The notes: generated from the sequence alone by a model not told the origin. A stretch of DNA of 9,954 bases from DATDMG01 sp036518955 (GCA_036518955.1 DATDMG010000161.1:1-9954); one strand, 5' to 3'; positions 1-6,159 are shown, counted from the first letter of the stretch. Program-made: numbers and translations.

Positions 1-106
1 CACTCCCAAGGACTACAGCCTCACCGACAGCCTCGGTCGGATCGTGGCGATCATCCGCGCCGCGCACGGGCTGGCGCCGTCGGAGCCGGCCGGTGCCGTG
101 GGCTGA
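1..106 (+). CDS. C-terminal tail of a gene cut by the window edge; possibly a B12-binding acyl-CoA mutase domain
   Basis: Frame 2 is open from the left edge to a TGA at 104-106 and gives 34 residues starting TPKDYSLTDSLGRIVAIIRA. The rest of the gene lies outside the window. The pattern T-P-K-D-[YF]-x-L followed by an amphipathic helix with I/V spacing resembles what I remember of the last helix of cobalamin-binding domains in the methylmalonyl/ethylmalonyl/isobutyryl-CoA mutase family, where it closes the B12-binding Rossmann-like domain. This is inference from a short tail: the diagnostic D-x-H-x-x-G motif would lie upstream and cannot be seen. The final ten residues (Ala/Pro/Gly-rich) look like an unstructured end. 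The gene converges on the minus-strand gene at 151-855, with a hairpin between the two. That it is a real coding end is fairly secure from codon bias; the family is not. Confidence 0.5.
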   Translation, partial: TPKDYSLTDSLGRIVAIIRAAHGLAPSEPAGAVG

Positions 107-117
107 CGCCGGCCGGC

Positions 118-143
118 GGGCTCGCGGACCGGCGGTCGAGCCC
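118..143. terminator. Hairpin between convergent genes, probable bidirectional terminator
   Basis: Left arm GGGCTC (118-123) then GACC (127-130), loop GGC (131-133), right arm GGTCGAGCCC (134-143). This forms a 10-bp GC stem with a 3-nt bulge (GCG, 124-126). It lies between the stop of the plus-strand gene (106) and the stop of the minus-strand gene (151). There is no U-tract, which is common for actinobacterial terminators. The position between two convergent stops is the main support. Confidence 0.6.
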
Positions 144-150
144 CCGACCG

Positions 151-855
151 TCACCAGCCGGTGCGCGAGCCGGCCTCGAGGGCGTCGGCCAGCCGCCGGG
201 TGAGCTGCGTCGAGGCCAGCAGGGCGAGGTGCAGTTGGGTGGGGTCGGCAGCGCCGGCCCACGACGTCACCTCGCGCTCCACCCCGGCGGCCCGCTCGGC
301 GAGGTCCTGGCAGCGGCTCAGGTAGCGGGTCGCCGTCCCGGCGGCGGTGATCCCGTCGGAGAGGTGCAGCACCGGCCCGAGCAACCCGGCGGATCGATGC
401 GCGACCCGCACGCAGAGCAGCGCGGCCGCCACGATCATGCCGTGCGGCGGCGTCTCGGCCGGCCAGCCCTGCACCGGCACCCGGCTTGGCCGCGTCCGAG
501 GGCACAGCTCGCGCAGGTCGGCCACGATCAGGCCGACGACGTCCAGGCACTGCGGCCGTACCGAGGCCAGCGGCCAGTCCAGGGCGGCGACGTGGACGGC
601 GGGCAGCCGCACCGCCGTCCAGGCGCCCGCCTGGCGGCGCAGCCAGGCCGCGTAGCCGGCTCGGCTGGCGGTGGCGGCCGGGTCGTCGAGTGCGGAGCTG
701 ACGCGCGCGCTCTCGGCCAGCGTCCGCTCGGTGATCAGGGCGGGCAACCCGACGGCGTCGAGCCGGGCCTGCACCGTGGGGTCGAGCACAACGTCGAGAC
801 CGGCGTCGGTGGCGTCGGTGATGCTGTCGGCACGCCCGGTCGGGATCTGGGTCAT
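151..855 (-). CDS. Hypothetical protein, 234 aa, helix-rich, family not recognised
   Basis: I do not recognise this protein. Codon use on the minus strand is strongly G/C-ending, supporting a real gene over the several overlapping plus-strand frames. The reading frame is open from 906, but I prefer the ATG at 855 (MTQIPTGRAD), because the upstream extension has no acceptable ribosome site and an unlike composition; even so no strong Shine-Dalgarno precedes 855. The protein is Ala/Leu/Arg-rich and looks alpha-helical and soluble, with no signal peptide and no clear membrane segment. Stretches that may be conserved are Y-A-A-W-L-R-R-Q-A (about residues 68-76), a Leu/Val helix around 105-118, a hydrophobic helix around 140-155, and a helical C-terminus ending EAGSRTGW. 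The helix order vaguely recalls heme-oxygenase-like helical bundles, but I see no convincing heme-ligand motif, so this is only a guess. It is 126 bases downstream of the DUF1501 gene on the same strand, past a hairpin, so it is probably transcribed separately. Confidence 0.7.
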   Translation of the reverse strand: MTQIPTGRADSITDATDAGLDVVLDPTVQARLDAVGLPALITERTLAESARVSSALDDPAATASRAGYAAWLRRQAGAWTAVRLPAVHVAALDWPLASVRPQCLDVVGLIVADLRELCPRTRPSRVPVQGWPAETPPHGMIVAAALLCVRVAHRSAGLLGPVLHLSDGITAAGTATRYLSRCQDLAERAAGVEREVTSWAGAADPTQLHLALLASTQLTRRLADALEAGSRTGW

Positions 856-862
856 GGCCACT

Positions 863-930
863 GATCGGCCGACCGGATGGCGTTGCACACCGGACATCGC
901 CCACAACCGCCCGTTCGGCCGATCCGGTCG
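863..930. repeat. Two related 13-bp elements upstream of the hypothetical gene, possible operator
   Basis: CGGCCGACCGGAT (866-878) and CGGCCGATCCGGT (915-927) are near-identical direct repeats differing by a one-base shift. They also give inverted matches: CGACCGGAT (870-878) with ATCCGGTCG (922-930), and GATCGGCC (863-870) with GGCCGATC (917-924). They lie 8-75 bases upstream of the proposed ATG at 855 on the minus strand, where an operator would be expected. CGG/CCG words are common in DNA this GC-rich, so chance is a real alternative. Confidence 0.3.
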
Positions 931-949
931 CGGTCGGGCCGGCGGGGGA

Positions 950-967
950 GGCCCCTGCGCCGGGGCC
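950..967 (-). terminator. Hairpin just past the DUF1501 stop, probable terminator
   Basis: GGCCCC (950-955), loop TGCGCC (956-961), GGGGCC (962-967) is a perfect 6-bp GC stem. It begins 14 bases beyond the TGA of the DUF1501 gene (982-984) in the direction of transcription. There is no U-tract. It would end the DUF1800-DUF1501 transcript before the hypothetical gene at 151-855. Confidence 0.5.
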
Positions 968-981
968 GGCGGGTCGCCGCG

Positions 982-2250
982 TCAGCGGGCCTGGACCAGT
1001 CCCAGGGCCGCGGGCGTGAACCCGGGGAAGACGGTCCCGGTCGCCGTCACGCCGCACCGTCGGGTCAGGATCTCGGCGAGCACACTGCGGTAGTCCGTGG
1101 TCGCGGCGAGAGCGCCGTCGACCAGGTCGCCGTCGTCCAGGCCCGGCCAGGTGCCGTGGACCTTGCCGCCGACGACGTGGCCGCCGAGCACCAGCATGGC
1201 GCTGCCGAGGCCGTGATCCAGGCCGCCGGAACCGTTCTCCGCAACCCGGCGGCCGAACTCCGTCAGGGTGACCAGCACGACCCGGTCCAGCTCCGGGCCG
1301 AGGTCCTTGCTGAAGGCGACCAGGGCTCTCGCCAGCAGGTCCAACTTGCTGGAGAGCGGGCCGGACCTCGGGTCGCCGACGCCTGCGTGCAGGTCCCAGC
1401 CGGCGTCCTCGACCGTCGCCACCCGCACCCCTACCCCGGCTCTCACCAGCCGCGCGACGTCGTGCAGGGCCGTTCCCAGCGCGGTGGCCGGGTACCCGGC
1501 CTCCGCCGCCGACGTCACCGGGGGGAGCGCGCCGAGCCGGGCCGCGACCTCGAGCGTGGGAATCAACGGGTCGTCGGTCCGGCCGGCGTCCAGCAGGTCG
1601 ACGGCCTCCTGCCAGCCCCGCACCGGAACGATCGTCTCCGACACGGCGATCGACATCGCGTCGAGGCCGCGCATGGCGAGGTTGTCGTGCGGCCCGGCCA
1701 TCGACGCGGGGAGCAGCGGGTCGCCGACCTGTGTCGCCGTGGTGGGACTGGCGTCGGCCACGACGCCGACGAGCCGGTCCACCCAACCCGTCGCCGTGCC
1801 TGCGGTGCTCGACGGGGCGGCGCTCTCCTGGGCGGTGACGGCGTCCAGGTGGGACCGGGTCGGCGTCGGCTGGCCGACCGCGTGCACGGCGGCGAGCCGG
1901 CCCGCCTCCCACAGCGGTACCAGCGGGGCGAGCGCCGGGTGCAGCCCGAACGTGTCGTCGAGCCGGTGGGCCGCGGACGCCGGCACCGCCAGTGTCGGCC
2001 GGGCCCGGGCGTACGCGTCGTCCGCGATCGGTGGGATCATGGACAGCCCGTCCGCCCCCCCACGCAAGCTCAGGACGACGAGGGTGTCCACGGCCGCGGC
2101 GGCCTCGGCCCGGGCGGCCAGCCCGAGGCCCGCGGGCGCGACGGCCGGGACGGCGACGCCCACACCGGCCCCCGCGACGGCACCGGCCCCCGCTCCCAGC
2201 AGCGCGCGTCGCCGGACGCCGCGTGGCGCCACGGGGTGGGACGCTGGCAC
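982..2250 (-). CDS. DUF1501 family exported protein
   Basis: A 422-residue protein of the DUF1501 family, which belongs to the alkaline-phosphatase/sulfatase-like fold. Its biochemical activity is not established. The GTG at 2250 is chosen because GGAGGAGG sits 7 nt upstream and because it puts a Tat-like signal at the N-terminus: GVRRRALLG (11-19) followed by an Ala/Gly/Val hydrophobic stretch to about residue 42. Family hallmarks are LVVLSLRGGADGLS (57-70), FGLHPALAPL (101-110), an R-S-H-L-D-A block (132-137, usually R-S-H-F-D), G-W-V-D-R-L (155-160), and near the C-terminus T-E-F-G-R-R, then N-G-S-G-G-L-D-H-G and V-L-G-G-H-V-V-G-G with W-P-G-L. Length is about usual for the family. It lies 59 bases downstream of the DUF1800 gene, same strand, clearly one operon. 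The two families are often paired in bacteria, so a joint extracytoplasmic function is likely but undefined. The frame is open far upstream through the DUF1800 gene, which is an artefact of GC content. Confidence 0.93.
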   Translation of the reverse strand: MPASHPVAPRGVRRRALLGAGAGAVAGAGVGVAVPAVAPAGLGLAARAEAAAAVDTLVVLSLRGGADGLSMIPPIADDAYARARPTLAVPASAAHRLDDTFGLHPALAPLVPLWEAGRLAAVHAVGQPTPTRSHLDAVTAQESAAPSSTAGTATGWVDRLVGVVADASPTTATQVGDPLLPASMAGPHDNLAMRGLDAMSIAVSETIVPVRGWQEAVDLLDAGRTDDPLIPTLEVAARLGALPPVTSAAEAGYPATALGTALHDVARLVRAGVGVRVATVEDAGWDLHAGVGDPRSGPLSSKLDLLARALVAFSKDLGPELDRVVLVTLTEFGRRVAENGSGGLDHGLGSAMLVLGGHVVGGKVHGTWPGLDDGDLVDGALAATTDYRSVLAEILTRRCGVTATGTVFPGFTPAALGLVQAR

Positions 2251-2257
2251 CTCAAGG

Positions 2258-2265
2258 CCTCCTCC
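2258..2265 (-). promoter_or_regulatory. Ribosome binding site fixing the DUF1501 GTG start
   Basis: On the minus strand GGAGGAGG (2265 to 2258) is followed by 7 nt and then GTG (2250-2248). This strong Shine-Dalgarno site lies in the 59-base gap after the DUF1800 stop. It decides the start, since the reading frame continues open for about 1.2 kb upstream. Confidence 0.85.
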
Positions 2266-2309
2266 GCCTCGGACACCGGCGGTCGCCGGGCCTGCTCCTG
2301 CGGACCGCC

Positions 2310-4109
2310 TCAGCGGCTGACCGCCGTCGGCGAGCACAGCAGCAGGGTGGAGATCAGGCCGATCGTCTCCCTCTGCTCCCAGCTCCCCCGGGTCAGTCTG
2401 CTCGGCAAGAGGGTGTCGGCGAGGAGTTTTTCGGCAGCCGCCCGCTCCGAGGCCGTCGGCGGCCGGCCGAGCACGCGGTACGCGACGGCCTCGACAGCCG
2501 CGGCACGGGTGCCGGGCTGGGTCCGCAGCAGTTTGGCCGGGCCCGGGTTCACCAGCGTCCTCGGCCACCAGCCGTGGACGAGCTGTGCGGTGGAGTTGAA
2601 CCCGGCCAGGGCCACCGCCGGGGACCGCCACGCGCTCGCGACGTCCGGGTACCCGCCGGTGAGCGGGCTGCCGAGCGGCGCGTGCCCGGCGGCGTCCAGC
2701 ATCGCGGCGAGGTCGAGCAGCCCGCGCTGGTCGTGGCCGGGTGCCAGGCCGAGGGTGCGCGCGACCGCGGCCAGCCGCTCCATCGGCCGGCGCTGCTTGG
2801 CACCCGCCGAGCCGGCGAACTCGGCGGAGGTGAACAGCGCCGACAGCACCGGAGCAATGGCCGTCGCGTTGCGCAGGTAGGTCTGGGCGAGGCGCTGCAC
2901 GAGGGCGTCCGGCGGGGAGTCCGAGACGAACCGGACAGCGAGCTTGCGGGCCAGCGCGTCGGCCGTGGCCCGGTGCCGGGCCAGGTAGCTGAGGAACTCG
3001 CGGACCGCCGTCCGGCCCCCCGACGCGGAGTCGTTCGGGTGGGTGAACCCGAGCACCTGGATGCGCCCGACGTGGTGGCGACCCGGCACGTACCAGGAGA
3101 CGCCGTCGCGCGCCTGGAACCCGGTGAACAGGAGCGCGGTCTGGCGGACGTCCTGCTCGGTGAATCCGGCCGCGGTGCCGACGGTGTGTGCCTCCAGCAG
3201 TTCTCGGGCGTAGTTCTCGTTCGGGTGGTCGGCGGAGGAGGTGTCGGCGTCGAAGTGGGCCAGCATCGCCGGGTGGACGGCGGCAGCCTGCAGCATCGCC
3301 TCGAACGATCCGAGGGCGCCCGGCCGGATGACGTCGGCGTCGAACCGGTGGCGGGTGTGGGCGGCCTTCGTGCTCGGGCAGGCGATGGTGAAGTGGTTGG
3401 ACCACAGGTCGACCATGACCTCCAGCAGTTGGCGGTTGCTCCACACCGCGCGTCCCAGGTGCGCCGCCGCGAGCTCGCGCTGCAGCGCGGTGCCGTCCGG
3501 GACGGCGCGCCGGGCGTCCGCGGTGGTCAGCCCCAGATGCGGGAACAGGGCGCCGACGGCGTCCCCACCCGGGTCGGCCAGGCGCCCGGGCGCGAATTGC
3601 CCGGCCAGCCAGGCAGCGGCACCCGTGCGGCGAACCTCCGCGCGCAGCTCGTCGGTCGGGCCGTAGGTGATCCGGTTGAGCAGATGCTCCACCTGCAGGT
3701 CACCGGGCACCCGCAAGGCGGCGGCCGAGGGCGCCCAGGCCGCCGCGCCGTCCGGCCGGAGGCCCTCGAGCGGCTGGCCGGTGCTCGCCGTGCGGCCCCC
3801 ACTCAGGCCCGGGTCGAGCTCGGTCCGTCCGCCGTCCCGGGCGGACAGGTAGCCCGCGCCCGCCAACGAGCCACCGGCGAGCAGGCTGCCGGCGACGACC
3901 TGGCGCGGGGTGAGCCTGGCCCGTCCGGCCCGCCGTCGACGGCCGGGGGGTTCGCGGCCGGGGCCGGGGCCGGGGCCGGGTTCGCGGTGGGCGGGAAGGC
4001 CCTGCACATCGTCCGGCACGCCGTACGGGCTCGGCGGGGCGGCCGGCGGGGCCGGGGACTGACCACGCCGGTTCCCGTTCCCGCGTGCCGGACGGCGAGA
4101 CCTGGCCAT
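2310..4109 (-). CDS. DUF1800 family protein with N-terminal membrane or signal segment
   Basis: A 599-residue DUF1800 protein; the molecular function of the family is unknown. Start ATG at 4109 is preceded by GGGGGGAGGAGGCTG, an excellent ribosome site. Residues 1-65 are Pro/Arg/Gly-rich with a GP repeat (44-51) and R-R-R-R (57-60). A hydrophobic Ala/Gly/Leu/Val segment follows (about 71-90), either a membrane anchor or a poorly conserved Tat-like signal. The DUF1800 domain runs from about 138 to the end: H-L-L-N-R-I-T-Y-G (142-150), W-S-N-H-F-T (236-241), H-F-D-A-D-T (285-290) leading into the family signature N-E-N-Y-A-R-E-L-L-E-A-H-T-V-G (297-311), then F-T-E-Q-D-V (316-321), L-G-F-T-H-P (353-358) and G-Y-P-D-V-A-S-A-W (486-494). 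It is the first gene of a two-gene unit with the DUF1501 gene. A candidate promoter lies 55-85 bases upstream. The long charged N-terminal tail before the hydrophobic segment is unusual and predicts a cytoplasmic extension if the segment anchors. Confidence 0.93.
   Translation of the reverse strand: MARSRRPARGNGNRRGQSPAPPAAPPSPYGVPDDVQGLPAHREPGPGPGPGREPPGRRRRAGRARLTPRQVVAGSLLAGGSLAGAGYLSARDGGRTELDPGLSGGRTASTGQPLEGLRPDGAAAWAPSAAALRVPGDLQVEHLLNRITYGPTDELRAEVRRTGAAAWLAGQFAPGRLADPGGDAVGALFPHLGLTTADARRAVPDGTALQRELAAAHLGRAVWSNRQLLEVMVDLWSNHFTIACPSTKAAHTRHRFDADVIRPGALGSFEAMLQAAAVHPAMLAHFDADTSSADHPNENYARELLEAHTVGTAAGFTEQDVRQTALLFTGFQARDGVSWYVPGRHHVGRIQVLGFTHPNDSASGGRTAVREFLSYLARHRATADALARKLAVRFVSDSPPDALVQRLAQTYLRNATAIAPVLSALFTSAEFAGSAGAKQRRPMERLAAVARTLGLAPGHDQRGLLDLAAMLDAAGHAPLGSPLTGGYPDVASAWRSPAVALAGFNSTAQLVHGWWPRTLVNPGPAKLLRTQPGTRAAAVEAVAYRVLGRPPTASERAAAEKLLADTLLPSRLTRGSWEQRETIGLISTLLLCSPTAVSR
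3948..3987. repeat. CCGGGG hexanucleotide tract flanked by a 10-bp direct repeat, inside the DUF1800 gene
   Basis: CCGGGG occurs three times in tandem with a partial fourth copy (3958-3980). It is flanked by GGGTTCGCGG at 3948-3957 and again at 3978-3987. Read on the minus strand it encodes R-E-P-G-P-G-P-G-P-G-R-E-P-P in the disordered N-terminal tail. A six-base unit changes length without breaking frame, so slippage would only lengthen or shorten the Gly-Pro tract. Confidence 0.8.
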
Positions 4110-4164
4110 CAGCCTCCTCCCCCCGGGCTGCCGGCGCCCGGCGTGACCGGGCCGACCTTCGATT

Positions 4165-4194
4165 ACGTTAGGCCGCCGTCCCGCCGCCGGGCAA
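4165..4194 (-). promoter_or_regulatory. Candidate promoter for the DUF1800-DUF1501 operon
   Basis: On the minus strand TTGCCC (4194-4189) and TAACGT (4170-4165) are separated by 18 bases, a reasonable housekeeping-sigma pattern (TTGnnn, TAnnnT). TAACGT stands out as an A/T-containing island in very GC-rich DNA. Transcription would start near 4158, leaving a leader of about 50 nt that includes a small hairpin (CCCGG/CCGGG, 4137-4151) before the ribosome site. Support is by pattern only. Confidence 0.45.
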
Positions 4195-4217
4195 CGCGTG
4201 TCCGCCGACCGAACCGC

Positions 4218-5219
4218 TCACCCCTGCCGGACCGGCGCCCGCATCCGCAGCAGGTGCTGCACGGCGTCCGTCACCGCTCCTGCGCTGCCCCAGGAGAGCG
4301 TGACGCCGCTGCCACCGTGCCCGTAGCAGTGCACCCGCACGTGCCGGGGGTCGTCGGAGTTCGGCCGGACCTCGACCTCCACCCGGATCACCGGCCGCGT
4401 CGGGCGCAGGCCCACCCGGTGGCCGAGCACGCGGGCGTCGCGCAGTTCCGGGACCAGCCGCCGGGCCCGGTCCAGCAACTGCCGGCCGGTCTCCGGGTCC
4501 GGCGTCGGGTCCCAGTCGCCGTCCTCGAGGGTCCCGCCGATGACGACGTCGCGGCCCCGGGGGAGCACGTACGTGAGTCGCTCCGGCGAGTCGTCACACC
4601 ACCACTGGGTCAGTCCGGGGTCGCTCACCAGGACCGTCTGCCCGCGCACCGGTCGCAGGTCCGGGTCCGGGGCGAGGGCGCGGGCCGCGACGCCGGTGCA
4701 GTTCACCACGACGCCGCGGGTGGGCAGGGCGGCCAGGGGCATCCGGGTCAGGGTGCCGCCGGCGGCATCCAGGCGGGCCACCAGGTGGTTCAGGTAGCGC
4801 CGCATGTCGATGACCGGCAGCTCGGTGCGGTACCCGAACTCGTAGCCGGGAGCCGGGTTGCCGACGGCGGTGAGTCGCACGTCGTCCCCGAGCCGTCGGG
4901 CCCACGCGGGCTGCGGCACGAGTCGCTCGGCGAGGAGCGTGCCCGGCATGATCCGGACGCCGGTGTCCTGGCCGGGAGCGGGGCGGTCGGCGGCCCCGGC
5001 CAGGCGCCGCAGCTCGGTGAGCGTGTCGCGGGCCCAGAGCGCCGCCTCGTGCATCGGCTCCTCGAGATAGGGCAGCCAGAGCGCGCCGGCGACCGCGGAG
5101 GCGGTCTCCGGGGGCAGCTCGCGGGCCAGCACGTCGACCTCGAGACCGGACTCGGCGAGGCGGACGGCACAACTGAGTCCGACCACCCCTGCCCCGACGA
5201 CGGTCACCCGGGCTGTCAT
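4218..5219 (-). CDS. D-amino-acid oxidase family FAD-dependent oxidoreductase
   Basis: A 333-residue FAD enzyme of the D-amino-acid oxidase family, expected to oxidise D-amino acids to imino acids (then 2-oxo acids and ammonia) with H2O2 produced; the preferred substrate cannot be read from sequence. The FAD-binding Rossmann motif V-V-G-A-G-V-V-G-L-S is at 7-16. Other family blocks are V-N-C-T-G-V-A-A-R (172-180), R-G-Q-T-V-L-V (192-198), Y-V-L-P-R (217-221), G-L-R-P-T-R-P (270-276, containing the substrate-carboxylate Arg region) and the C-terminal family signature HCYGHGGSGVTLSWGSA (297-313). Length fits single-domain bacterial DAAOs. I chose ATG 5219 because the Rossmann strand starts at once; an in-frame GTG at 5258 would add 13 residues, and neither start has a well-spaced ribosome site. 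It lies 102 bases downstream of nucS on the same strand, so co-transcription is possible. A cytoplasmic enzyme with no signal peptide. Confidence 0.93.
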   Translation of the reverse strand: MTARVTVVGAGVVGLSCAVRLAESGLEVDVLARELPPETASAVAGALWLPYLEEPMHEAALWARDTLTELRRLAGAADRPAPGQDTGVRIMPGTLLAERLVPQPAWARRLGDDVRLTAVGNPAPGYEFGYRTELPVIDMRRYLNHLVARLDAAGGTLTRMPLAALPTRGVVVNCTGVAARALAPDPDLRPVRGQTVLVSDPGLTQWWCDDSPERLTYVLPRGRDVVIGGTLEDGDWDPTPDPETGRQLLDRARRLVPELRDARVLGHRVGLRPTRPVIRVEVEVRPNSDDPRHVRVHCYGHGGSGVTLSWGSAGAVTDAVQHLLRMRAPVRQG

Positions 5220-5321
5220 GCCCCTGATGATGCCCTGCCCCCCTGCGCCGGTCAGCACCGCCCGGCCGGAAGGAGCGGTATCCGCGGGAGGTCCGGTCGC
5301 ACGCGCGGGGCGTGGCGCCGG

Positions 5322-6017
5322 TCAGAACAGCCGCTGTTCGCCGGTGTCGGCGCCGCGCAGCGCGGCGTAGTCGAGTGTCACGCAGCGGATGCCCCGGTCG
5401 GTGGCGAGGACCCGGGCCTGCGGCCTGATCTCCTGCGCGGCGAGGACGCCGGCGACGGGCGCCAGCAGAGGGTCCCGGTTGAGCAGCTCCAGGTAACGGG
5501 TGAGCTGCTCCACGCCGTCGATCTCGCCCCGGCGCTTGACCTCGACCGCGACCGAGGCGCCGCCCGCGTCCCGCACCAGCAGGTCGACGGGTCCGATCGC
5601 CGTCGGGTACTCCCGGCGCACCAGGCTCCACCCCTCGCCCAGGGTGTGCACGTGCTCGGCGAGGAGCTCCTGCAGGTGGGCCTCCACGCCGTCCTTGACC
5701 AGGCCGGGGTCGACGCCGAGGTCGTGCGAGGAGTCGTGATGCACCTCGTGGATGTGGATGTGCAGGCGGTCGTCGGTCTTGGCGTGCTGGACCGTCCAGA
5801 CCTCGATCACCCCGTGCGCCACGGCCTCCGCGGTCGGTGCCGAGACGGAGAGCTTGCACGGCGGGCTCATCCAGTTGAGCGGTTTGTACGAGCCGCCGTC
5901 CGAATGCACCAGGACGGACCCGTCGGCCTTGACGATCAGGACGCGCGGGGCGAGGGGCAGGTGGGCGCTGAGCCGACCGTCGTAGTCGACGGAGCAGCGG
6001 GCAACGACGAGACGCAT
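5322..6017 (-). CDS. nucS: Endonuclease NucS (EndoMS-type mismatch-specific endonuclease)
   Basis: 231 residues, colinear with mycobacterial NucS (about 222) as I know it. In actinobacteria lacking MutS/MutL, NucS starts non-canonical mismatch repair by cutting both strands at mismatches. The N-terminal DNA-binding/dimerisation domain starts MRLVVARCSVDYDGRLSAHL and includes the conserved block around Y-K-P-L-N-W-M-S-P-P-C (44-54). The nuclease domain follows H-D-S-S-H-D-L-G-V-D-P-G-L-V-K-D-G-V-E (94-112), with catalytic-type residues in G-P-V-D (D145) and V-E-V-K-R-R-G-E (E159, K161), and Q-L-T-R-Y-L-E-L-L (171-179). The last residues G-E-Q-R-L-F (226-231) match the C-terminal motif that binds the sliding clamp DnaN. 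All expected catalytic residues are present. The start at 6017 has no good Shine-Dalgarno but lies 7 nt after a TAGGCT -10-like hexamer, which suggests a leaderless mRNA. A region of about ten residues near 58-68 differs from mycobacterial copies. Confidence 0.97.
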   Translation of the reverse strand: MRLVVARCSVDYDGRLSAHLPLAPRVLIVKADGSVLVHSDGGSYKPLNWMSPPCKLSVSAPTAEAVAHGVIEVWTVQHAKTDDRLHIHIHEVHHDSSHDLGVDPGLVKDGVEAHLQELLAEHVHTLGEGWSLVRREYPTAIGPVDLLVRDAGGASVAVEVKRRGEIDGVEQLTRYLELLNRDPLLAPVAGVLAAQEIRPQARVLATDRGIRCVTLDYAALRGADTGEQRLF

Positions 6018-6024
6018 CGCCACG

Positions 6025-6030
6025 AGCCTA
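6025..6030 (-). promoter_or_regulatory. -10 element placed for leaderless nucS transcription
   Basis: On the minus strand TAGGCT (6030-6025) matches the actinobacterial -10 pattern TAnnnT and is separated from the nucS ATG (6017) by exactly 7 bases, the usual distance from -10 to the transcription start. Transcription would then begin at the A of the ATG. No good -35 hexamer is visible 17-19 bases upstream, and no Shine-Dalgarno precedes the ATG; both fit a leaderless gene. Confidence 0.5.
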
Positions 6031-6044
6031 GCCCGGGGAAAGCA

Positions 6045-6070
6045 GTGATCACGGCTGTCGTGCATGATCA
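6045..6070. promoter_or_regulatory. Repeated TGATCA sites in the nucS / dehydrogenase intergenic region
   Basis: The perfect 8-bp palindrome GTGATCAC (6045-6052) and a second TGATCA (6065-6070, in CATGATCAG) lie 19 bases apart, about two helical turns, between two divergent genes and just upstream of the nucS -10 element. They could be operator half-sites. The motif is short, so chance is possible. Confidence 0.25.
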
Positions 6071-6146
6071 GGGCTGGGGTGCGGGCGCCGCGGTGTGGCG
6101 TGCGCCGCATCGCGGCCCGTAGGGCGCTCATCGGCGCGGTGCCAGA

Positions 6147-6159
6147 CTGCCAGGGGCAG
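6147..6159. promoter_or_regulatory. Short inverted repeat upstream of the dehydrogenase gene
   Basis: CTGCC-AGG-GGCAG (6147-6159) is a 5-bp inverted repeat centred about 45 bases before the ATG at 6198. I see no convincing TAnnnT -10 hexamer on the plus strand in the 180-base gap, so the promoter of the dehydrogenase gene is not located. The element could be an operator or a weak leader hairpin. Confidence 0.2.

Noticed and set aside
229..864. Plus-strand frame opposite the unrecognised gene
   Set aside because: Its codon bias is worse and its composition (Gly/Arg/Pro/His) is typical of shadow frames; the minus-strand frame has normal protein composition.
2251..3444. N-terminal extension of DUF1501 overlapping the DUF1800 gene
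   Set aside because: A strong Shine-Dalgarno and GTG at 2250 with a Tat-like signal mark the true start. The extension is low-complexity out-of-frame sequence of DUF1800.
5257..5279. ACCGC/GCGGT hairpin between nucS and the oxidase gene
   Set aside because: The stem is only 5 bp with a long loop; too weak to call a terminator in such GC-rich DNA.
4594..5859. 421-residue minus-strand frame overlapping the oxidase and nucS genes
   Set aside because: Out of frame with both recognised enzymes, very Arg-rich, no domain.
1992..6122. A 1376-residue open frame on the plus strand, antisense to DUF1501, DUF1800, the oxidase and nucS
   Set aside because: It runs antisense to four well-supported genes, has Arg/Gly/Pro-rich composition with no domain, and arises from rare stop codons in GC-rich DNA.
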